DNA of 64,000 nucleotides from JBBSEX01 sp038239345 (GTDB lineage: Bacteria; Acidobacteriota; Terriglobia; Bryobacterales; Bryobacteraceae). The stretch's first letter is position 1. Each line of letters opens with the position of its first letter. The stretch is from assembly GCA_038239345.1 (NCBI GenBank), contig JBBSEX010000001.1, forward strand, positions 124,001 through 188,000. The letters run 5' to 3'. The notes beneath the pieces were generated by a model. It searched no databases, had not been told where the DNA came from, and saw nothing but the letters and a program-made list of their open reading frames with translations. A program made the translations under genes and the position numbers. Shown here one piece after another: positions 15,894 to 23,443 of the stretch.

Positions 15894-16808
15894 TCAGGCC
15901 GCCTCCAACGGTTGATCCATTACCGCCAGCGAGTGCTTGCCCGCGGCAAATGTTACCTCGGCGATGCCCAGAACATGACGTAATTCACCTGCGGGCACTT
16001 TCATCGGACCAGGGGCAGGTGCCTTGCCGGGCATCGGTTGTGGAAACGCCGTCGACATCGCGGTGTGAAACGTTACGTTGCCTTCTACCTTCTGCACTGT
16101 CTGATGAATGTGTCCGTTCAGCACCGTCACCGATCCGAAGCGCCGCAGGTGGGAGAGTGCCTCGGCCCCGTCCTTGGTCCCCCATCCCCAGTCCGGATAC
16201 ACTTCCCACAGCGGAATATGCGCGAAGACCACGATCGGCGTACTGGCCGACAGGCCCTTCACGTCCTTTGCCAGCCACGCTAGTTGATCCGCCCCTAACT
16301 GGCCCATTCCTTCTAATTGCGCGACGTTGTTCAAGCCAATAAAGTGAATCCCCTTGTGCTCGAAGCTGTACCACCCACGGCCCTGTGTCTTCTTGCCATA
16401 ACGTTCCAGGTATGTCTTGCCGTCATCACCGGTCACGTCGTGTTCGCCGGGAACAAAGAAAATCTCCTTAGGGCGTAAGCCTTGGAGAATGCCGTCCATC
16501 CCATCGAACTCGGCGGGTTTCGCCAAGTGCGTCAGGTCTCCGGTGTGTATCGTGAAGTCTGGCGCCGCTGAGACTGCGTTGATCTTCTCCACGGCCAATT
16601 GCAGCGTCGACGTCACGTCGGGATTCGCCGGCTTGCTGAATCCAATGTGGCTATCGCTTATCTGCACAAAGCTAAAATCCGAGGTCGCCTCCTTTGGTCC
16701 GCCGAGCAGACGCGATACCGGCACGCCTCCGGCAACAGTCCAGATTAGACCTGTACCAATCCAACTCATGCAGCGCAATACCTCGCGGCGATTCACTTCT
16801 TTTTCCAT
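15894..16808 (-). CDS. Exported calcineurin-like metallophosphoesterase
   Basis: A 304-residue phosphoesterase with a twin-arginine-type leader (NRREVLRCMSWIGTGLIWTV). The metal-binding blocks are in order: ISDSHIGF, TGDLTH, PGEHD, FAHIPLW and NGHIHQ. The third block is GEHD where most relatives have GNHD, so the usual Asn metal ligand is Glu. It should act in the periplasm on a phosphoester; the substrate is unknown. The ATG at 16808 has AGGAAGGA upstream. It is the first gene of the minus operon and is transcribed away from the ECF sigma gene. Confidence 0.87.
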   Translation of the reverse strand: MEKEVNRREVLRCMSWIGTGLIWTVAGGVPVSRLLGGPKEATSDFSFVQISDSHIGFSKPANPDVTSTLQLAVEKINAVSAAPDFTIHTGDLTHLAKPAEFDGMDGILQGLRPKEIFFVPGEHDVTGDDGKTYLERYGKKTQGRGWYSFEHKGIHFIGLNNVAQLEGMGQLGADQLAWLAKDVKGLSASTPIVVFAHIPLWEVYPDWGWGTKDGAEALSHLRRFGSVTVLNGHIHQTVQKVEGNVTFHTAMSTAFPQPMPGKAPAPGPMKVPAGELRHVLGIAEVTFAAGKHSLAVMDQPLEAA

Positions 16809-16881
16809 GATGATGTCCTTCCTGCAATGTCCGTACCTTGCTCGGCGGCGCAATATTCCCTGAAAATGTTTTGACCGCTAG

Positions 16882-16916
16882 CGGGAATAAACCGGCGAGG
16901 TTGACGGTACGCATCG
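16882..16916 (+). promoter_or_regulatory. Possible ECF-type promoter
   Basis: In the 173-bp gap between the metallophosphoesterase and the sigma gene, GGGAATAAACC is followed about 17 bases later by a CGCATCG-like element. This resembles the GGAA-AAC / CGTC shape of ECF promoters and would suit self-activation of the sigma gene. The match is loose and rests on eye alone. Confidence 0.3.
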
Positions 16917-16981
16917 TGTGGGGGGCAACTCCGAAACCCGCGAGGGGAAAATCGAATGAGCGAACATGGGAGCGAGCATCA

Positions 16982-17500
16982 ATGGACGAAGCGGAAAAAA
17001 GGGTGCTCTTTGAGCAGACGATGGTTCCATATCTGGACGCCACGTACAACCTTGCCCGCTGGCTTACCCGTAACAACCAGGATGCCGAAGATGTTGCGCA
17101 AGAAGCCTATTTACGGGCCTACCGCTATTTCCATGCGTTCTCCGGTGGGGACGGGAAGGCTTGGATGCTGAGCATTGTTCGCAATACATGCCTGACTTGG
17201 CGCAGTCGCCAGAAGGCAGCCGCGGTCGTCTTCGATGAAGGTATGCACAGTCCCGATTCCATGCGGTCCAATCCGGAGAATTTAGTTCTTCGGCAATCCG
17301 CGGCGGCCGCATTACGCGATTGCTTACAGTCCCTACCACTCGAGTACCGCGAGACGCTGGTTATGAGAGAAATGGAAGAGATGTCGTACAGACAGATCGC
17401 CGAATGCACGGCACTGCCAATCGGGACCGTAATGTCGCGCCTTTCGCGTGGGCGTAAACGACTGGAAGAGTGTGTGCGGGGAAAGTTGGGGGAGGCGTGA
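16982..17500 (+). CDS. ECF-family RNA polymerase sigma factor
   Basis: A 172-residue alternative sigma factor. Region 2 spans YNLARWLTRNNQDAEDVAQE to AWMLSIVRNTC. Region 4 spans LPLEYRETLVMREMEEMSYR to a helix-turn-helix ending GTVMSRLSRGRKRL. The ATG at 16982 with GGGAGCG upstream is preferred over longer in-frame starts. The stop overlaps the start of the anti-sigma gene (GTGA), so the pair is translationally coupled. By position it probably controls the divergent metallophosphoesterase-cytochrome operon. Confidence 0.93.
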   Translation: MDEAEKRVLFEQTMVPYLDATYNLARWLTRNNQDAEDVAQEAYLRAYRYFHAFSGGDGKAWMLSIVRNTCLTWRSRQKAAAVVFDEGMHSPDSMRSNPENLVLRQSAAAALRDCLQSLPLEYRETLVMREMEEMSYRQIAECTALPIGTVMSRLSRGRKRLEECVRGKLGEA

Positions 17501-18228
17501 GCTGCGCTGCCGTACAGCCGCTGATAGAGTCGCTCGTCGACGGCGAGTTGGACGCAAATCAGCAGGCGCTGCTTCTGGAACACTTGGATCGGTGTCCCGG
17601 CTGCAAGCTCGAATACCAGCGTCTGGAGAGGCTGCAATCGGAGATTCGCGCGCACGCAACGTACTATCGCGCACCGGATCAACTGCGCCTCAAGGTAATT
17701 GCAGGATTACCTTCGCCGGCCGCCCGAAGAAGGTTGCCGTGGGTCATGCTTGCTGCGGCATCGGTGATCCTCGCCTTATCTCTCAGCGTCAATTTCGAAC
17801 TTCTCGGAACGCGTAAGGCAGACACGGAAATCGTTGCTCAGGAAGTTTTTTCGGGCCACATGCGATCGGTGCTGGGAACCCACTTATTCGACGTTGCATC
17901 CTCCGATCGCCACACGGTGAAACCCTGGTTCACAGGCAAGCTCAACTTCGCACCCGATGTGAAGGATCTTTCGAGCCAAGGTTTCCCGTTGTCCGGCGGA
18001 CGCGTGGATTACCTCGCCGGCCGCCCCGTTGCCGCGTTAGTTTTTCGGCGCGGCGATCACGTAATCAATCTCTTTACGTGGCCTTCCCCGGATGGGCGCA
18101 ATGCGGAAATCAGAAAAGACGGATTCACTCTCTTGGAATGGTCACACGGGGGAATGACATATTGGGCTGTGTCCGACGTGAGCATCGGCGAGTTGAAGAA
18201 CTTTGAACAGTTGTACAAGCTCAATTAG
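17497..18228 (+). CDS. Membrane anti-sigma factor with zinc finger
   Basis: The product (243 residues from the GTG at 17497) has an N-terminal zinc-binding anti-sigma domain with the HLDRCPGC motif (His-x3-Cys-x2-Cys). One transmembrane helix follows (LPWVMLAAASVILALSLSV), then a periplasmic domain of about 120 residues. Such proteins hold the sigma factor at the membrane until an outside signal arrives. The GTG overlaps the sigma stop codon; an alternative GTG at 17470 is possible. The periplasmic part likely senses the signal, perhaps redox or envelope state given the neighbouring cytochromes. Confidence 0.88.
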   Translation: MSCAAVQPLIESLVDGELDANQQALLLEHLDRCPGCKLEYQRLERLQSEIRAHATYYRAPDQLRLKVIAGLPSPAARRRLPWVMLAAASVILALSLSVNFELLGTRKADTEIVAQEVFSGHMRSVLGTHLFDVASSDRHTVKPWFTGKLNFAPDVKDLSSQGFPLSGGRVDYLAGRPVAALVFRRGDHVINLFTWPSPDGRNAEIRKDGFTLLEWSHGGMTYWAVSDVSIGELKNFEQLYKLN

Positions 18229-18444
18229 CGCGCTGCAGAAAAACATGGATCGGGGGTCAGACACCTCTGATGCCCTCCACGTGGACACTCTGGCAAGGGC
18301 AGTCTCGTGGACTTGTTGGAGGTTTTTCTTAACTTTTTGCGAGATACGATAGCTAACTTCGTTGCGTCCCAAACGTTTCCGTATCAAAGTGTAATTCAAT
18401 AGAATCAATAGCTAACAAGGTCAGGAAAACGGAGTCAGGAAAAC

Positions 18445-18479
18445 GCAGGAAAACGGGGTCAGACACCTCTGCTCCGAAT
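18445..18479. repeat. 35-bp direct repeat, copy 1
   Basis: The unit starts GCAGGAAAACGGGGTCAGAC and ends TGCTCCGAAT. An exact second copy lies at 18494-18528. A shortened GGAAAACGGAGTCAGGAAAACG variant precedes it, as if the unit had been slipping or copying locally. Confidence 0.85.
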
Positions 18480-18493
18480 CGCAGGAAAACGGC

Positions 18494-18528
18494 GCAGGAA
18501 AACGGGGTCAGACACCTCTGCTCCGAAT
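18494..18528. repeat. 35-bp direct repeat, copy 2
   Basis: Identical to 18445-18479 with a 14-base spacer that itself repeats GCAGGAAAACGG. There are too few copies, and the spacers are too short, for a CRISPR array. Confidence 0.85.
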
Positions 18529-18990
18529 AGACCAGCTCCTGACTGTGGACGATTGGCGCTAAGTGATTGAAACGCCACGATGCGCTCCACCTGGGCACTC
18601 TGAGCGACGGCAGTCTCGTGGACTTGCTGGAGGAATTTATGAACTTTTTGCGAGTTGCGATAGCTAGGTTTGTGGCGTTCCAAACATTTCTCCCTCAAAT
18701 TGTAATCTAATAAAATCAACAGCTTACAATGAGGACGCTTTCCGGTAGTGCCAAAGACAGCGATCGCGGCGTGCTTCGGTTGAATATCTAACCGACTTAA
18801 GGCCATTCTTTTAAGCGAGATCCCGCGTGCGTAGGAACTAGTCTGAAAGGTGGCAGAGGTCTCTGACACCCATTTACCTGACACCCATTTTTACCGCCTC
18901 CATCCGCCCCACCCCTTGCTACCCTGATACTTTATTACCATGGCAATCGTCTATCCCCTTAGACGCCACCACATTCCGGAGATCCATTAC

Positions 18991-20520
18991 ATGAGATTTA
19001 CTGCCGCCGGGGTTTCCCTGGCCTTGCTTGTGCCGCTTACACTTGGGGCTCAGTCGCTCAAAGATTTCGAAAAGAAGGTAACGGAGTTCACGCTTGCGAA
19101 CGGGATGCACTTCATCGTGCTGGAGCGGCATGATGCTCCCGTGGTCTCGTTCAACTCCTATGTAAATGCCGGCTCCGTCAATGACCCGAGCGGCGAGACC
19201 GGCATCGCTCACATGTTCGAACACATGGCCTTTAAGGGCACCGAAACCATCGGCACCAAAAATTATCCGAAGGAAAAGCAGGCGATGGAAGCTGTCGAGC
19301 GCGTCTATGATCGCCTGGATCAGGAGCGTTTCAAGGCCGACCAGGCGGACCCGAAGAAGCTCGACGCTTTGCGCAAAGAACTAAAGGACGCCATCGAGAA
19401 AGCCAACAGCTTTGTCGATCCCAATGAATATGACCGCATCGTCGAAGGCAATGGCGGCGTCGGCCTGAATGCCGGCACCGGAGAAGATTCCACGAATTAT
19501 TTTTATAGTTTCCCGGCGAATCGATTGGAGTTGTGGTTTTTGCTCGAGTCGCAACGCTTTTTGAATCCGGTCTTCCGGGAATTCTATAAGGAACGCGACG
19601 TGGTACGGGAAGAACGCCGCCTGCGTGTAGAATCCAATCCGCAAGGTAAGCTGGTCGAGATGCTGCTGGCGACGGCTTTCGCCGCTCATCCGTATCGCAC
19701 GATGCCGGGCGGCTGGGCAAGCGACATCGATAGCTTCCGGCTTTCCGAGGCGGTGCGTTTTTACAGAAAGTATTATGTGCCGGGCAATATCACCGTAGGC
19801 ATCGCGGGCGACGTGGATCCAGCATTGGCCAAGCGCCTTGCCCAGAAATATTTCGGCCTAATTCCACCAGGCCCGATGCCACCGCCCGTTCGAACCACGG
19901 AACCTAAGCAGGAAGGCGAGAAGCGCGTGAAGGTGGAATCGCCCACTCAGCCGCTGATGGCAATTGCCTACAAGCGTCCCGATGAGAAGGATAAGGATGA
20001 TGCGACGCTCGATGTGCTGAGCGAAATCCTGACCGGCGGCCGTACCGGATTGCTCTATAAGAATCTGGTGCGCGACAAGAAAATTTCTCTCGGCGTATAC
20101 AGTGAAGCTTCGTTTCCGGGAGGGAAGTATCCGGGTCTGTTTCTATTTTTCCTCGTGCCTACCACGGGGCATACCGTCGAGGAAAATGAAGCGGCGTGCT
20201 ACGAAGTGATTGAGGGTCTGCAGAAGGAAAAGATCGACCAGTCCGCGCTTGACCGGGTGAAGGCAAAGCTGCGCGCGCAATTAATACGCAAGCTGGATAG
20301 TAACACCGGAATGGCTTCTGAATTGACGAGTTTCCACGTCGCATACGGCGACTGGCGCAAGCTTTTCACCGGGCTCGACGATATCGAAAAAGTAACTCTC
20401 GATGACGTACAGCGTGCGGCCCGGACGTATCTCATTGCTGAGTCGCGAACGGTGGCGTACACCTTCGCCCCGCCAAAATCCGCTATTCCCCCAGTCACAT
20501 CTAACGGAGGTCCGCAGTGA
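18991..20520 (+). CDS. M16-family zinc metallopeptidase, catalytic subunit
   Basis: An exported insulinase/pitrilysin-type peptidase of 509 residues. A signal peptide (MRFTAAGVSLALLVPLTLGAQ) precedes the inverted zinc motif HMFEH (His74, Glu77, His78), and a downstream Glu in VVREERR is the likely third ligand. A helical insert of about 60 residues rich in Lys, Asp and Glu lies between them. A second M16 half follows in the same chain. The ATG at 18991 has GGAG upstream. It overlaps the next gene (GTGA), which encodes the non-catalytic partner, as in bacterial M16B heterodimers. It probably degrades peptides in the periplasm. Confidence 0.92.
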   Translation: MRFTAAGVSLALLVPLTLGAQSLKDFEKKVTEFTLANGMHFIVLERHDAPVVSFNSYVNAGSVNDPSGETGIAHMFEHMAFKGTETIGTKNYPKEKQAMEAVERVYDRLDQERFKADQADPKKLDALRKELKDAIEKANSFVDPNEYDRIVEGNGGVGLNAGTGEDSTNYFYSFPANRLELWFLLESQRFLNPVFREFYKERDVVREERRLRVESNPQGKLVEMLLATAFAAHPYRTMPGGWASDIDSFRLSEAVRFYRKYYVPGNITVGIAGDVDPALAKRLAQKYFGLIPPGPMPPPVRTTEPKQEGEKRVKVESPTQPLMAIAYKRPDEKDKDDATLDVLSEILTGGRTGLLYKNLVRDKKISLGVYSEASFPGGKYPGLFLFFLVPTTGHTVEENEAACYEVIEGLQKEKIDQSALDRVKAKLRAQLIRKLDSNTGMASELTSFHVAYGDWRKLFTGLDDIEKVTLDDVQRAARTYLIAESRTVAYTFAPPKSAIPPVTSNGGPQ

Positions 20521-22625
20521 AAAGCCTGCTTCTGACATTGATGCCTATCGCTCTATGGGCACAGATTACGCCACCCGATTATTCGAATTTGCCATCCTAC
20601 AAGAGCCTGAAGTTCGCTCCTCTGCCAGAATTGAAAATACCTCAGCCCACGATTTTCACGTTGTCCAACGGCATGAAAGTTTACTTGCTGGAAGATCACG
20701 AATTGCCTTTAGTGAGCGGATTCGCGCTCGTCCGCACGGGCAATCTCTTCGATCCTCCGGAAAAGCGTGGACTCGCCGACGTCACGGGGGCCGTGATTCG
20801 AGCCGGAGGAACGAAGGCGAAGACTGGCGACCAATTGGATGAAGAACTGGAAAATATCGCGGCTTCGGTGGAGAGCAATATTGGAGAGAACAATGCCACC
20901 GTTTCTTTCTCTTGCCTTCGAGAGAACGTAGCGCCGGTTCTGGCATCCTTTCACGACGTACTCACCGCGCCCGCATTTCGCCAAGACAAGATCGACCTGA
21001 CGTTGACCCAGTATCGAAGCGGGATCGCGCGGCGTAATGACGATCCGGGTGGCATCGCCACCCGAGAATTTACCAGTCTGGTATACGGTCGGGACACATC
21101 CTATGGTTGGAACGTCGAGTACGAGACCATCGATCGAATCCGCCGGACGGATGTGGTGGATTTTTACAGTCGTTATTTCTTTCCCAAGAATATTTCGCTG
21201 GCCGTGTATGGCGACTTTTCGACAGCCGACATGAAGGCGAAATTGGAGACCCTGTTCTCCGGATGGAATTACGAGCGGCCCCCTGTCCCGCCCTTTCCGA
21301 GCGTGGATCACAAGCCCGAGCCGGGGATTTTCATCGCCGATAAAGCGGACGTTACGCAAACGTTTTTTCACGCCGGCCACCTAGGTGGATTGCTCAAAGA
21401 CAAGGATTATCCGGTGCTACAAGTGGCAGCCGATATTCTCGGCAGTGGGTTCACAAGCCGCCTGGTGCAGAAGGTTCGTACTGAGCTCGGCTATGCCTAC
21501 GAAATCAACGGCAGCTGGGGTGCGGGGTTCGATCATCCGGGAGTTTTTCAAATAGCCGGCAGCACCAAGTCGGAGTCGACCGAGGAGACCTTGCGGGTAG
21601 TTCGTGAGCAAGTGGAGTTGATGCGCGCCAAGCCCGTGACGGACGTGGAACTCTACACCGCGAAGCAGACCGTGCTCAACGGTTTTGTTTTCCTGTTCGA
21701 TCGCCCAAGCAAGACCTTGAACCGGCTGCTGCTGTACGACTATTTCGGCTATCCCAAGGACTTCATTTTCCAATATCAAAAGGCGATCGCGGCGGTGACG
21801 AAAGAGGATGTATTGCGTGTTGCCAAGGAATATTGGAAGCCCGAAAACATGACCATCGTGGCGGTCGGAAATGTAAAAGAGTTCGGCAAACCGCTTTCGG
21901 CTTTGGGTCTCCCCATAAAGCCTCTGGATGTTACGATTCCAGAACCGAAAAAGGATACGGCGAAATCCGACGCAGCGAGTCTGGAAAAAGGAAAAGCGTT
22001 GCTGCGGCACGTCCAGGTGGCGGTGGGTGGCGCGGATAAGCTGGCGGCCGTGAAAGATTTTACGCTAGCGGTGGACCTCACCATACTGGCGGGTGGCAGC
22101 AACATGAAGGCGAAGCAACGAAATTCCTATGTTGCGCCTTCGAATGTCAGGCAGGAACAAGAACTGCCGTTCGGCAAGGTGATCGTTTTCTCTGACGGGA
22201 AAACCGGGTGGATTGTCGGTCCGCAGGGCAATATGCCAATGCCCCCGCCCGTCTTGAAACAGATTCAAGGGGCGACATTCCGCATGTTCATTCCGCTTCT
22301 GCTGAGCGATGGCGACGTCGATCGTACCGTGAATTACACGGGTGACGGCGTGCTGGAAATCAGCAACACAGCGGGCGATATCGTAAAGATGAAAGTGGAC
22401 GAAACGACCGGTCTTCCGCTAACGGAAACATACCAGGCGGCGACGATGGGCGGTCCGCCTGCGCTGGTTGTTGAAACCTTCACCGACTGGCGGGACGTCA
22501 ATGGAATTAAGCTGCCTTTTCATTACGTAATCGAACAAGGCGGAAAGAAGTTCGCTGAAGCCGACGTGCAGGAGTACAAGCTGAACCCCGGCATTCACGC
22601 AGAGGATCTAAGCAAGAAACCATGA
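20517..22625 (+). CDS. Non-catalytic M16 subunit fused to a LolA-like domain
   Basis: The 702-residue exported protein (signal peptide MKSLLLTLMPIALWAQ) has two M16 halves over about residues 40-480 but no zinc site. Where the partner has HMFEH, this chain has DVTGA (residues 88-92). About 200 C-terminal residues form a separate beta-rich domain (YVAPSNVRQEQELPFGKV, VNGIKLPFHYVI) resembling LolA/outer-membrane-lipoprotein-sorting folds and the product of the next gene. It starts with a GTG overlapping the previous stop. The expected role is the substrate-clamping half of a heterodimer, with the extra domain perhaps binding lipid or a lipoprotein. Confidence 0.85.
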   Translation: MKSLLLTLMPIALWAQITPPDYSNLPSYKSLKFAPLPELKIPQPTIFTLSNGMKVYLLEDHELPLVSGFALVRTGNLFDPPEKRGLADVTGAVIRAGGTKAKTGDQLDEELENIAASVESNIGENNATVSFSCLRENVAPVLASFHDVLTAPAFRQDKIDLTLTQYRSGIARRNDDPGGIATREFTSLVYGRDTSYGWNVEYETIDRIRRTDVVDFYSRYFFPKNISLAVYGDFSTADMKAKLETLFSGWNYERPPVPPFPSVDHKPEPGIFIADKADVTQTFFHAGHLGGLLKDKDYPVLQVAADILGSGFTSRLVQKVRTELGYAYEINGSWGAGFDHPGVFQIAGSTKSESTEETLRVVREQVELMRAKPVTDVELYTAKQTVLNGFVFLFDRPSKTLNRLLLYDYFGYPKDFIFQYQKAIAAVTKEDVLRVAKEYWKPENMTIVAVGNVKEFGKPLSALGLPIKPLDVTIPEPKKDTAKSDAASLEKGKALLRHVQVAVGGADKLAAVKDFTLAVDLTILAGGSNMKAKQRNSYVAPSNVRQEQELPFGKVIVFSDGKTGWIVGPQGNMPMPPPVLKQIQGATFRMFIPLLLSDGDVDRTVNYTGDGVLEISNTAGDIVKMKVDETTGLPLTETYQAATMGGPPALVVETFTDWRDVNGIKLPFHYVIEQGGKKFAEADVQEYKLNPGIHAEDLSKKP

Positions 22626-23407
22626 AGGTTCTGATAGCCTTGCTGACGGGCGCTCTAGCTATAAGCGCCGAGAACAGCCAGGAGCGCGGCCAGCGCGTGG
22701 TAGATGAAGCGATCGCCGCACTCGGTGGTGAGCGATTTCTGATGATGAAGAGCCGTATTGAGACCGGATTCGCGTACTCGTTTTATCGCGAACAGGTTTC
22801 AGGAAGATCGCGCGCGAAGGTCTTTACGGAATATCTGGAGCAGGCGCCTGGCGAGAAAAAACTGGCCCAACGCGAGCGCCAGGACTTCGGAAAAAAAGGC
22901 GAGTCTTCCGTACTGTTGGCCAACGGCGAAGGTTGGGAACTCACGTTTCGCGGGGCCCGCCCGCTGCCCGCCGAGAATATTTCCCGGCACTACGACACGA
23001 CGTGGAACAACGTGTTTTACATTTTCCGCGAACGCCTGCATGAAACCGGATTGACGTTCGAATCGAAAGGGTCGGATGTCATCGACAACCTGCCCGTGGA
23101 AATTGTGGAGATTCTCGATTCGGAAAACCGGTCCGTCATAGTATATTTTCACAGGGCGACAAAGCTGCCGGTGCGACAAGTGTTCTACCGGCGCGACCCG
23201 AAGACTCGGGAGCGGCTGGAAGAATTGACCATCTTCACGAAGTATCGAGAGGTTGACGGCATTCAGTGGCCGATGACGATTCATCGCGAGCGCAATGGAG
23301 AGAAGGTTTTTGAAATCTTCTCCGAAGATGTGCAATTCAATCAGAGCCTGGCTCCCGATTTGTTCAGCCTGCCGATCGATGTGAAGCGATTGAAGACGGT
23401 CCAGTAG
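22622..23407 (+). CDS. Exported LolA-like protein of unknown function
   Basis: The 261-residue protein has a short signal peptide (MKVLIALLTGALAISA) and a beta-rich body with FTKYREVDGIQWPMTIHRER, the hallmark turn of LolA-like or 'outer membrane lipoprotein-sorting' folds. It resembles the C-terminal domain of the upstream M16-like protein. Its ATG overlaps that gene's stop (ATGA), so all three genes form one coupled operon. It may bind a hydrophobic ligand in the periplasm or help present substrates to the peptidase. No family name is certain. Confidence 0.7.
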   Translation: MKVLIALLTGALAISAENSQERGQRVVDEAIAALGGERFLMMKSRIETGFAYSFYREQVSGRSRAKVFTEYLEQAPGEKKLAQRERQDFGKKGESSVLLANGEGWELTFRGARPLPAENISRHYDTTWNNVFYIFRERLHETGLTFESKGSDVIDNLPVEIVEILDSENRSVIVYFHRATKLPVRQVFYRRDPKTRERLEELTIFTKYREVDGIQWPMTIHRERNGEKVFEIFSEDVQFNQSLAPDLFSLPIDVKRLKTVQ

Positions 23408-23434
23408 AAGCGCCGGCGCTTGGGCTTTTCGCCC
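23408..23434. terminator. Hairpins between convergent operons
   Basis: A perfect 14-base palindrome AAGCGCCGGCGCTT (23408-23421) is followed directly by GGGC-TTTTC-GCCC (23422-23434). It lies in the 36-bp gap between the convergent LolA-like and dacB genes. A T-run is lacking, so bidirectional termination is plausible but not certain. Confidence 0.45.
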
Positions 23435-23443
23435 GGACGCCGA

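Larger units (their letters stand above)
18229..18990. repeat. Non-coding repeat patch (762 bp, no gene)
   Basis: No convincing gene lies here. The patch holds a diverged direct duplication of about 150 bp (18269-18418 and 18579-18729), an exact 35-base direct repeat, and several copies of a GTCAGACACCTCTG or CTGACACCC core (near 18254, 18459, 18508, 18863 and 18878). Short open frames on the minus strand cover both copies of the 150-bp unit but show no known domain. The cores match the palindrome at 13964, pointing to a dispersed intergenic element family. Confidence 0.7.

Noticed and set aside
18142..18884. Minus-strand open frames across the repeat patch
   Set aside because: They mostly track the duplicated 150-bp unit, break in different places in each copy and show no known domain, so they look like chance frames in repeats.
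18229..18990. A CRISPR array
   Set aside because: Only two exact copies of the 35-base unit, a 14-base spacer that repeats the unit itself, and no cas genes.
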